Assembly: GCF_023195895.1 (NCBI RefSeq)
Contig: NZ_JALPRK010000024.1
Span: 1 to 64,000 of the forward strand
Length of the DNA: 64,000 nt
Source of the DNA: Paenibacillus mellifer
Lineage (GTDB): Bacteria; Bacillota; Bacilli; Paenibacillales; Paenibacillaceae
Reading direction: 5' to 3'
The translations under genes and the position numbers were made by a program. Below the pieces are notes generated by a model. The model did no database searches, was not told the origin of the DNA, and saw only the letters and a program-made list of their open reading frames with translations. Positions within the stretch are counted from its first letter, which is position 1; each line of letters begins with the position of its first letter. Positions 35,912-44,110 of this stretch are shown piece after piece.

Positions 35912-36095
35912 TGGGAGAAAAGGCCTAAATTTCGGGTTTTATGCGAAAAAAACAAAAAAAAAGTTGATAACAGTGCAGGATTTTTAAATTCAAGCAAGAA
36001 TACTCATACAAAGATAACCCTTTGGCGCTGACAGGCCTAGAGCCTTGTAGTGCCTAGGTATCACCTATTTCTTTTATTATTGGGAGGCATTATTA

Positions 36096-36368
36096 ATGAA
36101 CAAGACAGATCTGATCAACAACATTTCCGGTAAAAGCGGTTTGACAAAAAAAGACGTTGAATCCGTATTGAACGGTTTCCTCGGCGAAATTACCGATGCT
36201 CTAGCTGGCGGCGACAAAGTCCAATTGATCGGCTTCGGTACGTTCGAAACTCGTAAACGCTCCGGTCGTACGGGCCGCAACCCGCAAACCGGCAAAACCA
36301 TCGAAATCCCGGCTTCCAATGTTCCAGCATTCAAAGCGGGTAACAAACTTAAAGAAGCTGTAAAATAA
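36096..36368 (+). CDS. hup: HU-family DNA-binding protein
   Basis: Histone-like DNA-bending protein, 90 residues, MNKTDLINNISGKSGLTKKD with the beta-arm motif GRNPQTGKTIEIPASNVPAF. TGGGAGG upstream. Its stop overlaps the rqcP start (TAATG). In B. subtilis hbs is elsewhere; here HU is wedged between yabN and rqcP. The 180-bp upstream gap is AT-rich and probably holds its promoter. Confidence 0.96.
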   Translation: MNKTDLINNISGKSGLTKKDVESVLNGFLGEITDALAGGDKVQLIGFGTFETRKRSGRTGRNPQTGKTIEIPASNVPAFKAGNKLKEAVK

Positions 36369-36649
36369 TGCGTCTTGATAAATTCCTGAAGGTATCGCGG
36401 TTAATCAAGCGGCGCACGGTGGCCAAGGACGTCTCCGAACAAGGCAGAGTTCTGATCAACGGACGCGAATCCAAACCGAGCAGTACCGTCAAGGTGGGCG
36501 ACGAAATCACGGTTCAATTCGGCCAGAAGCTGGTGACCGTGCGCGTTGAGCGCCTTGTCGAAACAACTCGTAAGGATGAAGCTGCGACCATGTATACCTT
36601 AATCAAGGAAGAGCCGATCGCGAAGGATACCGGTTTGGACTGGTCCTGA
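36368..36649 (+). CDS. rqcP: Ribosome-associated quality control protein RqcP (YabO, S4 domain)
   Basis: Binds 50S-peptidyl-tRNA and helps RqcH add C-terminal poly-alanine to stalled chains. 93 residues: S4 RNA-binding domain MRLDKFLKVSRLIKRRTVAK, then VGDEITVQFGQKLVTV. Translationally coupled to the HU gene (TAATG). In B. subtilis the next gene is yabP; here a strong terminator and a 15-kb insert follow. Confidence 0.95.
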   Translation: MRLDKFLKVSRLIKRRTVAKDVSEQGRVLINGRESKPSSTVKVGDEITVQFGQKLVTVRVERLVETTRKDEAATMYTLIKEEPIAKDTGLDWS

Positions 36650-36662
36650 TAGAGTGAAGCTC

Positions 36663-36703
36663 AGAGCATGTTCCGTTAACTCGGGACATGCTCTTTTTTT
36701 TAA
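36663..36703 (+). terminator. Strong terminator closing the hup-rqcP unit
   Basis: AGAGCATGT-CCG / CGG-ACATGCTCT, 13-bp stem with one bulge, then nine T's. Marks the left edge of the hydrogen-metabolism insert. Confidence 0.9.
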
Positions 36704-37048
36704 CCGCGGAAGGGTGTAAAAAATAGTCTAGCTAAACTGTGAAATCGTGGTAATATAGTAAATACACATTTACTAACGTTTTCGATTAAGCACATCTGCT
36801 TCTTAGAAAACACCTCTGAATCAACCTCATGCCCGAAATCCATCGACGCTGCACATGCGGCACACATCTACGATCCGAAATCACGCCCATGGATCAACCA
36901 ACATTTCTACTAACGATCCGACAACTGAATGAAGCAACAGACGAAGCAACGAACGAACTCGACAACGCAGCCTATCGCCGCTCAGACCGCAGCATTATTG
37001 TGAAACCGGGGTGATCTTATTCGCGAATTTTAATTAAAACGCTTACAA
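36704..37048. other. Non-coding gap with a C/A-rich strand
   Basis: From about 36785 to 37010 the plus strand is markedly rich in A and C and poor in G and T. A 61-codon frame (36829-37014) exists but lacks an SD and resembles nothing I know. No RNA family recognised. Confidence 0.35.
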
Positions 37049-37066
37049 AGTGAAAATATTCACAAT
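37049..37066 (+). promoter_or_regulatory. Rex-type box upstream of hydE
   Basis: AAGTGAAAATATTCACAA, close to the Rex consensus TTGTGAAATATTTCACAA. It also fits an Fnr site (TGTGA-N6-TCACA) with one mismatch. 79 bp before hydE. Confidence 0.6.
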
Positions 37067-37145
37067 TGTTTCATTCATCATTTGCTTCGCGAGCCATAGG
37101 GTATACAAAGGTCCATAATCCAGTTATCCAAAGGATGATTGCCTG

Positions 37146-38204
37146 ATGAAACAGCTCGTGCACAAGCTCTACGCCCGGGGAGAGCTCTCCAAGGATGAGC
37201 TCGTCTATTTGCTGGGGCATATGGATATCGAAACGCGCAAGGAGCTTTACCGATTTGCCCGTATGAGAAGGGAACAAGCTTACGGGGACAAGGTGTATAT
37301 GCGCGGTCTGATTGAGTTTTCGAGCTACTGTCGGCAGAACTGCTTATATTGCGGACTGCGGGCCGGCAATCGCGCTGCCGAGCGTTACCGACTCAGCCCC
37401 CGGGAAATTCTCGAATGCTGCCGCGAAGGGTATGAGCTGGGCTTCCGCACGTTTGTGCTCCAAAGCGGAGAGGATCCCTGGTATACGACCGATCTGCTGG
37501 CAACCTTGATCCGAGATATCAAATCGGAGTTTCCGGATGCGGCCATCACCTTATCCATCGGCGAACGGGAGGAGGGAACCTACCGATTGCTGTTTGAATC
37601 GGGGGCGGACCGCTTCTTAATGCGTCATGAAACCGCTTCCCGAAGGTTGTATCAATCGCTGCATCCGTCCATGTCCTTCGACCACCGCCGCCAATGTCTG
37701 GAGACGCTGCTGGCGATCGGTTATCAGGTTGGCGCAGGGTTTATGGTCGGGTTGCCCGGCCAAACCGTGGAGGATTTGGCGGAGGATATGAAATATCTCA
37801 AGAGCTTAAATCCGGATATGATTGGCATTGGTCCGTTTATTCCCCACGATCATACCCCGCTTGGCGATGCGAAGGCCGGATCGCTGGAGGATACGCTGGT
37901 TATGGTGGCGCTGGCTCGACTATACCTTCCTCATGCCTTGATTCCTGCAACAACGGCTCTTGGGTCGCTAAACCCCGAAGGCAGGGAAATGGCGTTGAAG
38001 GTTGGGGCCAATGTGGTCATGCCTAACCTGTCGCCCATCTTCGTCCGGAAGAAATATGCCTTGTACAACAATAAGATCTGTACGGGTGACGAATCTGCTC
38101 AGTGCAGGCACTGCCTCGAGCTCCGGATTGGAGCTGCGGGCTTTTCCGTAGATATGGGAAGGGGGGACAGCTTGAAGGCGGTAGGAACACGCCGCCATGC
38201 CTAA
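37146..38204 (+). CDS. hydE: [FeFe]-hydrogenase maturase HydE (radical SAM)
   Basis: Radical-SAM enzyme of H-cluster assembly; acts on the cysteine-bound Fe(CO)2CN synthon made by HydG. 352 residues. The radical-SAM CxxxCxxC is at C62, C66 and C69 (SYCRQNCLYCGLRAGN). VGLPGQTVEDLAEDMKYL and IPATTALGSL are typical of the HydE/BioB branch. AAAGGATG precedes ATG 37146. First gene of the insert, with its own Rex-type box. The presence of hydF, hydG and hydA nearby makes HydE, rather than biotin synthase or PylB, the secure call. Confidence 0.94.
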   Translation: MKQLVHKLYARGELSKDELVYLLGHMDIETRKELYRFARMRREQAYGDKVYMRGLIEFSSYCRQNCLYCGLRAGNRAAERYRLSPREILECCREGYELGFRTFVLQSGEDPWYTTDLLATLIRDIKSEFPDAAITLSIGEREEGTYRLLFESGADRFLMRHETASRRLYQSLHPSMSFDHRRQCLETLLAIGYQVGAGFMVGLPGQTVEDLAEDMKYLKSLNPDMIGIGPFIPHDHTPLGDAKAGSLEDTLVMVALARLYLPHALIPATTALGSLNPEGREMALKVGANVVMPNLSPIFVRKKYALYNNKICTGDESAQCRHCLELRIGAAGFSVDMGRGDSLKAVGTRRHA

Positions 38205-38260
38205 TAAAGTAAGCATCTGTAGGCTGATTTGATGAAAAAGAGGGTTCTTTTCGCTATTAT

Positions 38261-38278
38261 TCGTGAAATATTTCACAA
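38261..38278 (+). promoter_or_regulatory. Rex-type box upstream of the por-hyd operon
   Basis: TCGTGAAATATTTCACAA, one base from TTGTGAAATATTTCACAA, with a perfect GTGAAATATTTCAC palindrome. A candidate -10 TATTAT (38255-38260) abuts it, and the SD starts about 10 nt past it, so the site lies at or downstream of the start of transcription and should act by repression. Confidence 0.7.
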
Positions 38279-38302
38279 CTAAACGTAGAGGAGACATGGC
38301 GA

Positions 38303-39295
38303 ATGAGCATATTGACCAAAACGAACGAGCTTGGTTTTTTTGAAATCCGGCTGGAATCCATCGGCGGGCTCGGGGCTAATCTGGCCGGGAAAATGCTGGC
38401 GGAATCCGGGGTACTGGGACTCGGCTTAAACGGGGCAAACTTCTCGTCTTATGGTTCGGAGAAGAAAGGTTCTCCCGTAAAGAGCTTCGTCCGTTTATGT
38501 GAACCGGATGTAGAGATTCACGATCACAGCCCGATTGAGGAGCCGGACGTGATTGGCGTCTTCCATGAAGCGTTGCACAAGACGGTGAATGTCCTAAGCG
38601 GCCTGAAACCGGACGGGATTGTGTTGGTAAATTCGACCCGTGATTTCGAGGAGATTCGGCGTGACCTGAAGTTCCCTTATGGGACGTTGGCTGTAGTCGA
38701 CGCAATGGGGATCGCCATCGATGAGCATACGAAGGTGAATACTTCAATGCTGGGGGCATTGTTCCGGATTTGCGATTTTCTCGACCCGGATTCCATGCGC
38801 GAAGTGATCCGACATACGTTCCAGAAAAAATATCCGCACCTGGTGGAGCCCAACCTGCGTACGTTCGACCGGGGCTATCAAGAGGTGCGCTTCCAGACAA
38901 CCCCGCCACCGGAAGGAGCGTCAGGGATGCGCTTCGAACGGCCGCAGCCGTTGCTCGGCTATGAGACGCAAGCGCCTGGCGGCGTGATCCGTGCGCAAGG
39001 CAACAGCTTGTTGAAGGATTTGAGCGGTTCTCGTCAGGGCTTCCTGCCGGAGCTGAACTTGGAAAGCTGTATTCATTGCGCTAACTGCGACACGGTTTGT
39101 CCTGACCTGTGCTTCGTGTGGGAATCCGGGGAGGACAAAAAGGGCCGGCCGCAGATGTTTTTACGCGGAATCGATTATCAGTATTGCAAAGGCTGTTTGA
39201 AATGTGTGGAAATCTGTCCAACCGGTTCACTTAGCGCGCGCCGGGAGGAAGCTGGGTACGCCGACAGCCACCGCGTGCCGCATGTGTTCATATAA
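38303..39295 (+). CDS. 2-oxoacid:ferredoxin oxidoreductase, fused gamma-delta subunit
   Basis: 330 residues joining two subunits that are often separate. Residues 1-200 are the gamma domain (GGLGANLAGKMLAESG, dinucleotide-like fold). From about 250 there are two [4Fe-4S] ferredoxin motifs (CIHCANCDTVC-PDLC and CKGCLKCVEICP), the delta domain that passes electrons out. With the next gene (alpha-beta fusion) it forms a whole CoA-acylating oxidoreductase from two polypeptides. Pyruvate is the likeliest substrate given the hydrogenase context, but branched 2-oxoacids or 2-oxoglutarate cannot be excluded. TAGAGGAGA upstream; first gene after a Rex-type box. Confidence 0.88.
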   Translation: MSILTKTNELGFFEIRLESIGGLGANLAGKMLAESGVLGLGLNGANFSSYGSEKKGSPVKSFVRLCEPDVEIHDHSPIEEPDVIGVFHEALHKTVNVLSGLKPDGIVLVNSTRDFEEIRRDLKFPYGTLAVVDAMGIAIDEHTKVNTSMLGALFRICDFLDPDSMREVIRHTFQKKYPHLVEPNLRTFDRGYQEVRFQTTPPPEGASGMRFERPQPLLGYETQAPGGVIRAQGNSLLKDLSGSRQGFLPELNLESCIHCANCDTVCPDLCFVWESGEDKKGRPQMFLRGIDYQYCKGCLKCVEICPTGSLSARREEAGYADSHRVPHVFI

Positions 39296-39359
39296 GAAGG
39301 AGTTCCAACCTTTATTATTAGTTTCGACTCGCAGAAGAGCCTAAAGGAGGACTTTATCG

Positions 39360-41651
39360 ATGTCTATAACCGAAGAGAAAATCACGAATAGGACGCTGGC
39401 GGAGCAAACAACCGCCTTCGAATCGGGCAATGAAGCGGCGGCGATGGCAGCAGCTCAGATTAATTACCATGTGATGGGGTATTTTCCGATTACGCCGTCC
39501 ACAGAGATTGCACAGATCCTGGATCAGAAGAAAGCACAAGGCCTGCATGACATCAAGCTGATCGCGGCGGACGGGGAGCATGGCTCGGCGGGGATTTGTT
39601 ATGGGGCGGCGCTCAGCGGAGCCCGGGTTGTTAATGCCACCAGTGCCAACGGGTTCATGTATATGATCGAACAGCTGCCGGTGCAGTCCGGGACGCGGTT
39701 CCCGATGGTGTTAAACCTGGTTACGCGCGCGATCAGCGGTCCGCTGGATATTCGCGGCGACCACTCCGATTTATATTACGCGCTGAATACGGGCTGGTTG
39801 ATCCTAACGGCAAGCACACCGCAAGCCGCGTACGATATGAACATCATGGCGCTGAAATGGTCCGAGCATCCGGAGGTACGGCTGCCCGTGATCGTTGCCT
39901 ATGACGGATTCTTCACCTCCCATCAGAAACGGAGACTGAGTTATTTCAAAGACGCTAAGGCGGTCCGGGCCTTCGTGGGCGAAACGCCGCCTGCCGGGTT
40001 CGATAACGTGGCTGATCCGTCGCAGCCGATTACGGTCGGCGCGCATATGAACGGCGATGACCTGTTGAATAACCACTACCAACTGCACCTGGCACATGAG
40101 CGGGCCGGCGAAATCTATCAACAGATTGCTGCTGAATATAAAGCTCTCTCAGGACGTGAATACAAGGTGCTCGATTTGTATCAAATGGAGGATGCGGAGG
40201 TCGCGTTGTTCCTGCTGAATTCGGCGGCGGAAACGGCCAAAGCAATCGTCGACAAACTGCGGGCGCAGGGAATTAAGGCGGGGATCATTCGGCCGAACGT
40301 CATCCGGCCTTTCCCGGCGGAGGAAATCCGTGACGCACTGCAGGGTGTAAAAGCGCTGCTGGTAGGGGAACGCGCCGATTCCTATGGCGGCAGAGGCGGC
40401 AATATGACGCATGAGGTCCGCTCCGCGCTGAAGCTGGATCCGGCGAACCAAACGATCGTCTTATCCCGTGTATTTGGACTGGGCGGTAAGGACTTTTACC
40501 CAGATGAAGCGGAAGCGTTCTTTGAGTTGGCTATTGAGGCGATGAACCAGGGTGAAGCGGCGGTGCCTTTCGATTACTTCGGGCAGGCGGCCGGCGATCC
40601 GGTGCACGAGCTTAGACCGCTGTTGACCCCGCAGCATGGGGATGCCTTTAACAGCGGGTTGATCCAGATTACGCCGGATGAGGCGACCGGCAAGTTGAAG
40701 GTGAAGCTGCCGCCGCTGCGCAGCTTGACGGCGAAGCCGAAGCGACTGGCTCCTGGCCACGGTGCTTGTCCGGGCTGCAGCGCGATCTCCTCGCTGGAGC
40801 TATTTTACAAAGGCATTGAAGGCGATGTCGTGACGTTGTTCCAAACCGGCTGCTCGTACGTCGTTACGGCTGGTTACCCTTATACCTCGCATAAGCAGAC
40901 GTTCATCCACAATCTGTTCCAGAACGGGGCTGCGACGGTAGCCGGTGTGGTTGAGGCGTTCTGGGAACGGAAGCGCCGCGGCGAGATTGACGTCTCGGAT
41001 AACGTTACCTTTATCATGGTGACCGGTGACGGCGGGATGGATATCGGGATGGGGCCGGCGATCGGTTCGGCGCTGCGGAACCATAAGATGATTATTTTGG
41101 AATACGACAACGAAGGGTACATGAACACCGGATCCCAACTCTCCTACTCCACGCCGCTGGGTCATCAGACCAGCACGTCCGGCGTAGGTAAAGCGCAGAA
41201 AGGGAAGGCGTTCCATCACAAGGATACGCCGCAGATCATGGCAGCTACGAACATCCCGTACGTGTTTACCGGGGCGGAGGCTTTTCCGCAGGACCTGATT
41301 ACGAAGGCGGCCAAAGCACAATGGTATGCCCAGCATGAAGGACTGGTGTATGGGAAGGTGCTTAGCACCTGTCCGCTCAACTGGCGATCCGAGGACCAGC
41401 TCGGTACGAAAATTCTACAAACGGCGGTAGACTCCTGCTTCTTCCCGTTGTACGAAATCGAGCATGGCGTGACGAACATCACCTACAATCCGGAGGCGAA
41501 AAACAAGCGGGTATCGCCGCAGGAATGGCTGAAGCTGATGGGCAAGACGAAGCACATGCTGAAGGACGACGAACTGCTGGATGTGTTCGAGGAAGAGGTC
41601 AATCGACGTTGGGAGCGTTTGAAACTGAAGCACGAAAGTCCGCTGCTCTAG
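39360..41651 (+). CDS. 2-oxoacid:ferredoxin oxidoreductase, fused alpha-beta subunit
   Basis: 763-residue catalytic subunit. Alpha part: FPITPSTEIAQILDQ at about 43, and the transketolase-like C-domain (LLVGERADSYGGRGGN). Beta part from about 440: Fe-S cysteines HGACPGCSAISSLE and FQTGCSYV, and the TPP-Mg motif starting GDGGMDIG at residue 556 and ending about 30 residues on at YDNEGYMNTG. Decarboxylates a 2-oxoacid with CoA, giving acyl-CoA, CO2 and reduced ferredoxin. 64 bp after the gamma-delta gene, and 37 bp before hydC, so it is part of the same operon as the hydrogenase. Confidence 0.92.
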   Translation: MSITEEKITNRTLAEQTTAFESGNEAAAMAAAQINYHVMGYFPITPSTEIAQILDQKKAQGLHDIKLIAADGEHGSAGICYGAALSGARVVNATSANGFMYMIEQLPVQSGTRFPMVLNLVTRAISGPLDIRGDHSDLYYALNTGWLILTASTPQAAYDMNIMALKWSEHPEVRLPVIVAYDGFFTSHQKRRLSYFKDAKAVRAFVGETPPAGFDNVADPSQPITVGAHMNGDDLLNNHYQLHLAHERAGEIYQQIAAEYKALSGREYKVLDLYQMEDAEVALFLLNSAAETAKAIVDKLRAQGIKAGIIRPNVIRPFPAEEIRDALQGVKALLVGERADSYGGRGGNMTHEVRSALKLDPANQTIVLSRVFGLGGKDFYPDEAEAFFELAIEAMNQGEAAVPFDYFGQAAGDPVHELRPLLTPQHGDAFNSGLIQITPDEATGKLKVKLPPLRSLTAKPKRLAPGHGACPGCSAISSLELFYKGIEGDVVTLFQTGCSYVVTAGYPYTSHKQTFIHNLFQNGAATVAGVVEAFWERKRRGEIDVSDNVTFIMVTGDGGMDIGMGPAIGSALRNHKMIILEYDNEGYMNTGSQLSYSTPLGHQTSTSGVGKAQKGKAFHHKDTPQIMAATNIPYVFTGAEAFPQDLITKAAKAQWYAQHEGLVYGKVLSTCPLNWRSEDQLGTKILQTAVDSCFFPLYEIEHGVTNITYNPEAKNKRVSPQEWLKLMGKTKHMLKDDELLDVFEEEVNRRWERLKLKHESPLL

Positions 41652-41688
41652 GAACAGCTGCCGGATGATGAAGGGAGAGGAGTCTAAG

Positions 41689-42192
41689 ATGGAAGAGACT
41701 TGCCGTTGTGAAGGAGAACAGGAGCGGCTTCGCAGGGTCGGGGAGATCATTGACCAGTTCCGCTTGCTGCCAGGCGCATTGATCCCGGTGCTGCATGAAA
41801 TTCAGGATCTGTACGGCTACCTGCCGGAGGAAGCACTGCAGATCGTTTCTCGAGAACTGGAAATGTCCATGGCCGAAATCTATGGGGTAGCGACGTTTTA
41901 TTCGTTTTTCTCGCTGGAGCCGAAGGGGGAACATGTCATCCGCGTCTGCATGGGGACGGCTTGCTACATTAAGGGTGCTCAAGGTGTGCTGGATCGCCTC
42001 AGCCAGGAACTGAACGTTCCGGTGCAAGGGACGACGGCGGACGGGAAATTTACGTTGGATGCTACTCGCTGCTTGGGGGCTTGCGGTTTGGCACCGGTTA
42101 TGACCATCGGCGAGAAAGTGCATGGGCGGCTGACGCCAAACGAAATACCGAAAATTCTGAAGCCGTTGCGCACGCCAGTGGAGACGCGCTAG
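41689..42192 (+). CDS. hydC: Hydrogenase subunit HydC (NuoE-like [2Fe-2S] protein)
   Basis: Small electron-transfer subunit of trimeric [FeFe]-hydrogenases, homologous to NuoE. 167 residues from ATG 41689 (MEETCRCEGEQERL), with GGGAGAGGAG just upstream; the open frame begins at 41665. Thioredoxin-like fold binding [2Fe-2S] through CMGTACYIKG and CLGACGLAP. Followed 16 bp later by hydB. Confidence 0.92.
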   Translation: MEETCRCEGEQERLRRVGEIIDQFRLLPGALIPVLHEIQDLYGYLPEEALQIVSRELEMSMAEIYGVATFYSFFSLEPKGEHVIRVCMGTACYIKGAQGVLDRLSQELNVPVQGTTADGKFTLDATRCLGACGLAPVMTIGEKVHGRLTPNEIPKILKPLRTPVETR

Positions 42193-42208
42193 AAGGGAGG
42201 GTAGGACG

Positions 42209-44095
42209 ATGAAAACAATGTTGGATCTCGAGAGTATCCGCACGGCGCGGTTAAGCCGGCTAGTCCGCCGTAAGCTGGGTAAGAGCGGGGCCGGGGATGG
42301 GAGCGTTGCGGAGCGGTCCGTCATGATCTGCGGCGGTACGGGTTGTACTTCTTCGGACTCCATGCTGATCGCGGAAGCGTTCGAGCAAGCCGTGACCAGT
42401 CAAGGAATTCAGGACAAGATCGATATCGTAAGAACCGGTTGCTTTGGGTTATGCGAGCTGGGGCCGGTCGTGATTATTTACCCGGAGGAAGTGTTCTACA
42501 GTCGGGTGAAGGTGAAGGACGTGGCGGAGATCGTCGACGAGCACCTGCTCCAGGGCAAAATCGTGGAGCGCCTCGTCTATCAACAGTCGCTGGAGGAGGA
42601 CGGGCGGATCAAGCCGCTGCATGAAGTCGACTTCTTCCGCAAGCAGCAGCGGATTGCCCTTCGGAATTGCGGCACGATCGACCCGGAGGATATCGACGAA
42701 TATATCGCCATGAACGGGTACAAGGCACTTCATAAAGTTTTGACGACCATGGAGCCGGCGGAGGTTGTGGCTGAGGTGAAGGGTGCGGGCTTGCGCGGAC
42801 GCGGCGGCGGCGGGTTTCCGACCGGGGTGAAGTGGGAGACGGCGGCGAAGCAGCGGACGGGGCAAAAATATATGATTTGCAACGCCGACGAAGGCGACCC
42901 GGGCGCGTTTATGGACCGCTCGATCCTGGAGGGCGACCCGCACTCCGTGCTGGAAGGTATGGCGATCGCCGGCTATGCCATCGGGGCGAATCACGGCTTC
43001 ATTTACCTGCGGGCGGAATATCCGATCGCGGTGAGACGGGTGCAGGCGGCGATTAAGCAAGCCCGCGATTACGGGCTGCTGGGCGAGGACTTGTTTGGTA
43101 GCGGTTTCTCTTTTGATATCAGCGTCCGGTTGGGCGCGGGAGCGTTTGTCTGCGGCGAAGAGACGGCGTTGATGAACTCCGTCGAAGGCAAGCGTGGCAT
43201 GCCGAATCCGAAACCGCCATTCCCGGCCGTCAGTGGGTTATGGGGCCAGCCGACGGTGATCAATAACGTGGAGACGCTGGCTAATGTGCCGATTATTTTG
43301 CTGGAAGGCGCTTCGTGGTATGCAGGCATCGGGACGGAAAAAAGCAAAGGCACCAAGGTCTTCGCCTTGGGCGGCAAGGTGGTCAACACCGGGCTGGTGG
43401 AGGTGCCGATGGGCATTACGCTTCGCGAGGTCATTTACGAAATCGGCGGCGGGATTCCCGGGGGCAAGGCGTTCAAAGCGGTGCAGACCGGCGGTCCTTC
43501 GGGCGGTTGCTTGACGAGTGAGCATCTCGACCGTCCGATCGATTACGATACGCTGCTGGGCTTGGGTTCGATGATGGGCTCGGGCGGCATGCTGGTGATG
43601 GACGAAGAGACGTGCATGGTCGACGTGGCCCGCTATTACCTCGACTTTACGCGCGATGAGTCGTGCGGCAAATGCGCACCGTGCCGGATCGGTACCAAAC
43701 GCCTGCTGGAGATTTTGGAGAAAATCACAGAAGGCAAGGGCACGATGGAGGACCTGGATGTGCTGGAGGAGTTGTCCGAGCAGATCAAGGCAGCTTCGCT
43801 TTGCGGGCTCGGCCAAACGGCGCCGAATCCGGTGTTGTCTACGCTGAAATATTTTCGCGAGGAATATCTCGCCCATGTGGTCGACAAGAAATGTCCGTCC
43901 GGCGTTTGCCGCTCGCTGATCACGTATACAATCGATGCGGACAAATGTAAGGGCTGCAGCCTTTGCGCCCGGAAATGTCCGACGGGGGCAATCACGGGTA
44001 AGGTGAAGGAGCCGCATATGATCGATCCGCTTGTGTGCATTAAATGTGGAATCTGCTTCGACAGCTGCAAATTCGCGGCGATCTATAAGAGCTAA
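42209..44095 (+). CDS. hydB: Hydrogenase subunit HydB (NuoF-like, FMN/NADH site)
   Basis: Flavin subunit where NAD(H) reacts. 628 residues: N-terminal thioredoxin-like [2Fe-2S] domain (CGGTGCTSS, GCFGLCELGP), NuoF core with the FMN/NADH glycine loop GLRGRGGGGFPTGVKWE at about 195 and DEGDPGAFMDRS, a [4Fe-4S] site ESCGKCAPCRIGTKR, and C-terminal twin ferredoxin clusters (CKGCSLCARKCP, CIKCGICFDSC). This layout is that of the HydB subunit in HydABC enzymes, several of which bifurcate electrons between ferredoxin and NADH. Confidence 0.95.
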   Translation: MKTMLDLESIRTARLSRLVRRKLGKSGAGDGSVAERSVMICGGTGCTSSDSMLIAEAFEQAVTSQGIQDKIDIVRTGCFGLCELGPVVIIYPEEVFYSRVKVKDVAEIVDEHLLQGKIVERLVYQQSLEEDGRIKPLHEVDFFRKQQRIALRNCGTIDPEDIDEYIAMNGYKALHKVLTTMEPAEVVAEVKGAGLRGRGGGGFPTGVKWETAAKQRTGQKYMICNADEGDPGAFMDRSILEGDPHSVLEGMAIAGYAIGANHGFIYLRAEYPIAVRRVQAAIKQARDYGLLGEDLFGSGFSFDISVRLGAGAFVCGEETALMNSVEGKRGMPNPKPPFPAVSGLWGQPTVINNVETLANVPIILLEGASWYAGIGTEKSKGTKVFALGGKVVNTGLVEVPMGITLREVIYEIGGGIPGGKAFKAVQTGGPSGGCLTSEHLDRPIDYDTLLGLGSMMGSGGMLVMDEETCMVDVARYYLDFTRDESCGKCAPCRIGTKRLLEILEKITEGKGTMEDLDVLEELSEQIKAASLCGLGQTAPNPVLSTLKYFREEYLAHVVDKKCPSGVCRSLITYTIDADKCKGCSLCARKCPTGAITGKVKEPHMIDPLVCIKCGICFDSCKFAAIYKS

Positions 44096-44110
44096 AGGGG
44101 GGAGAACTCT

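Noticed and set aside
36829-37014. 61-codon frame before hydE
   Set aside because: No Shine-Dalgarno sequence, no recognisable motif, and composition explained by a C/A-rich non-coding stretch.
37049-38278. Fnr as the sole regulator of the two palindromes
   Set aside because: Both fit TGTGA-N6-TCACA with one mismatch, but the second is too close to the start codon for class II activation. Rex fits better, though Fnr at the first site remains possible.
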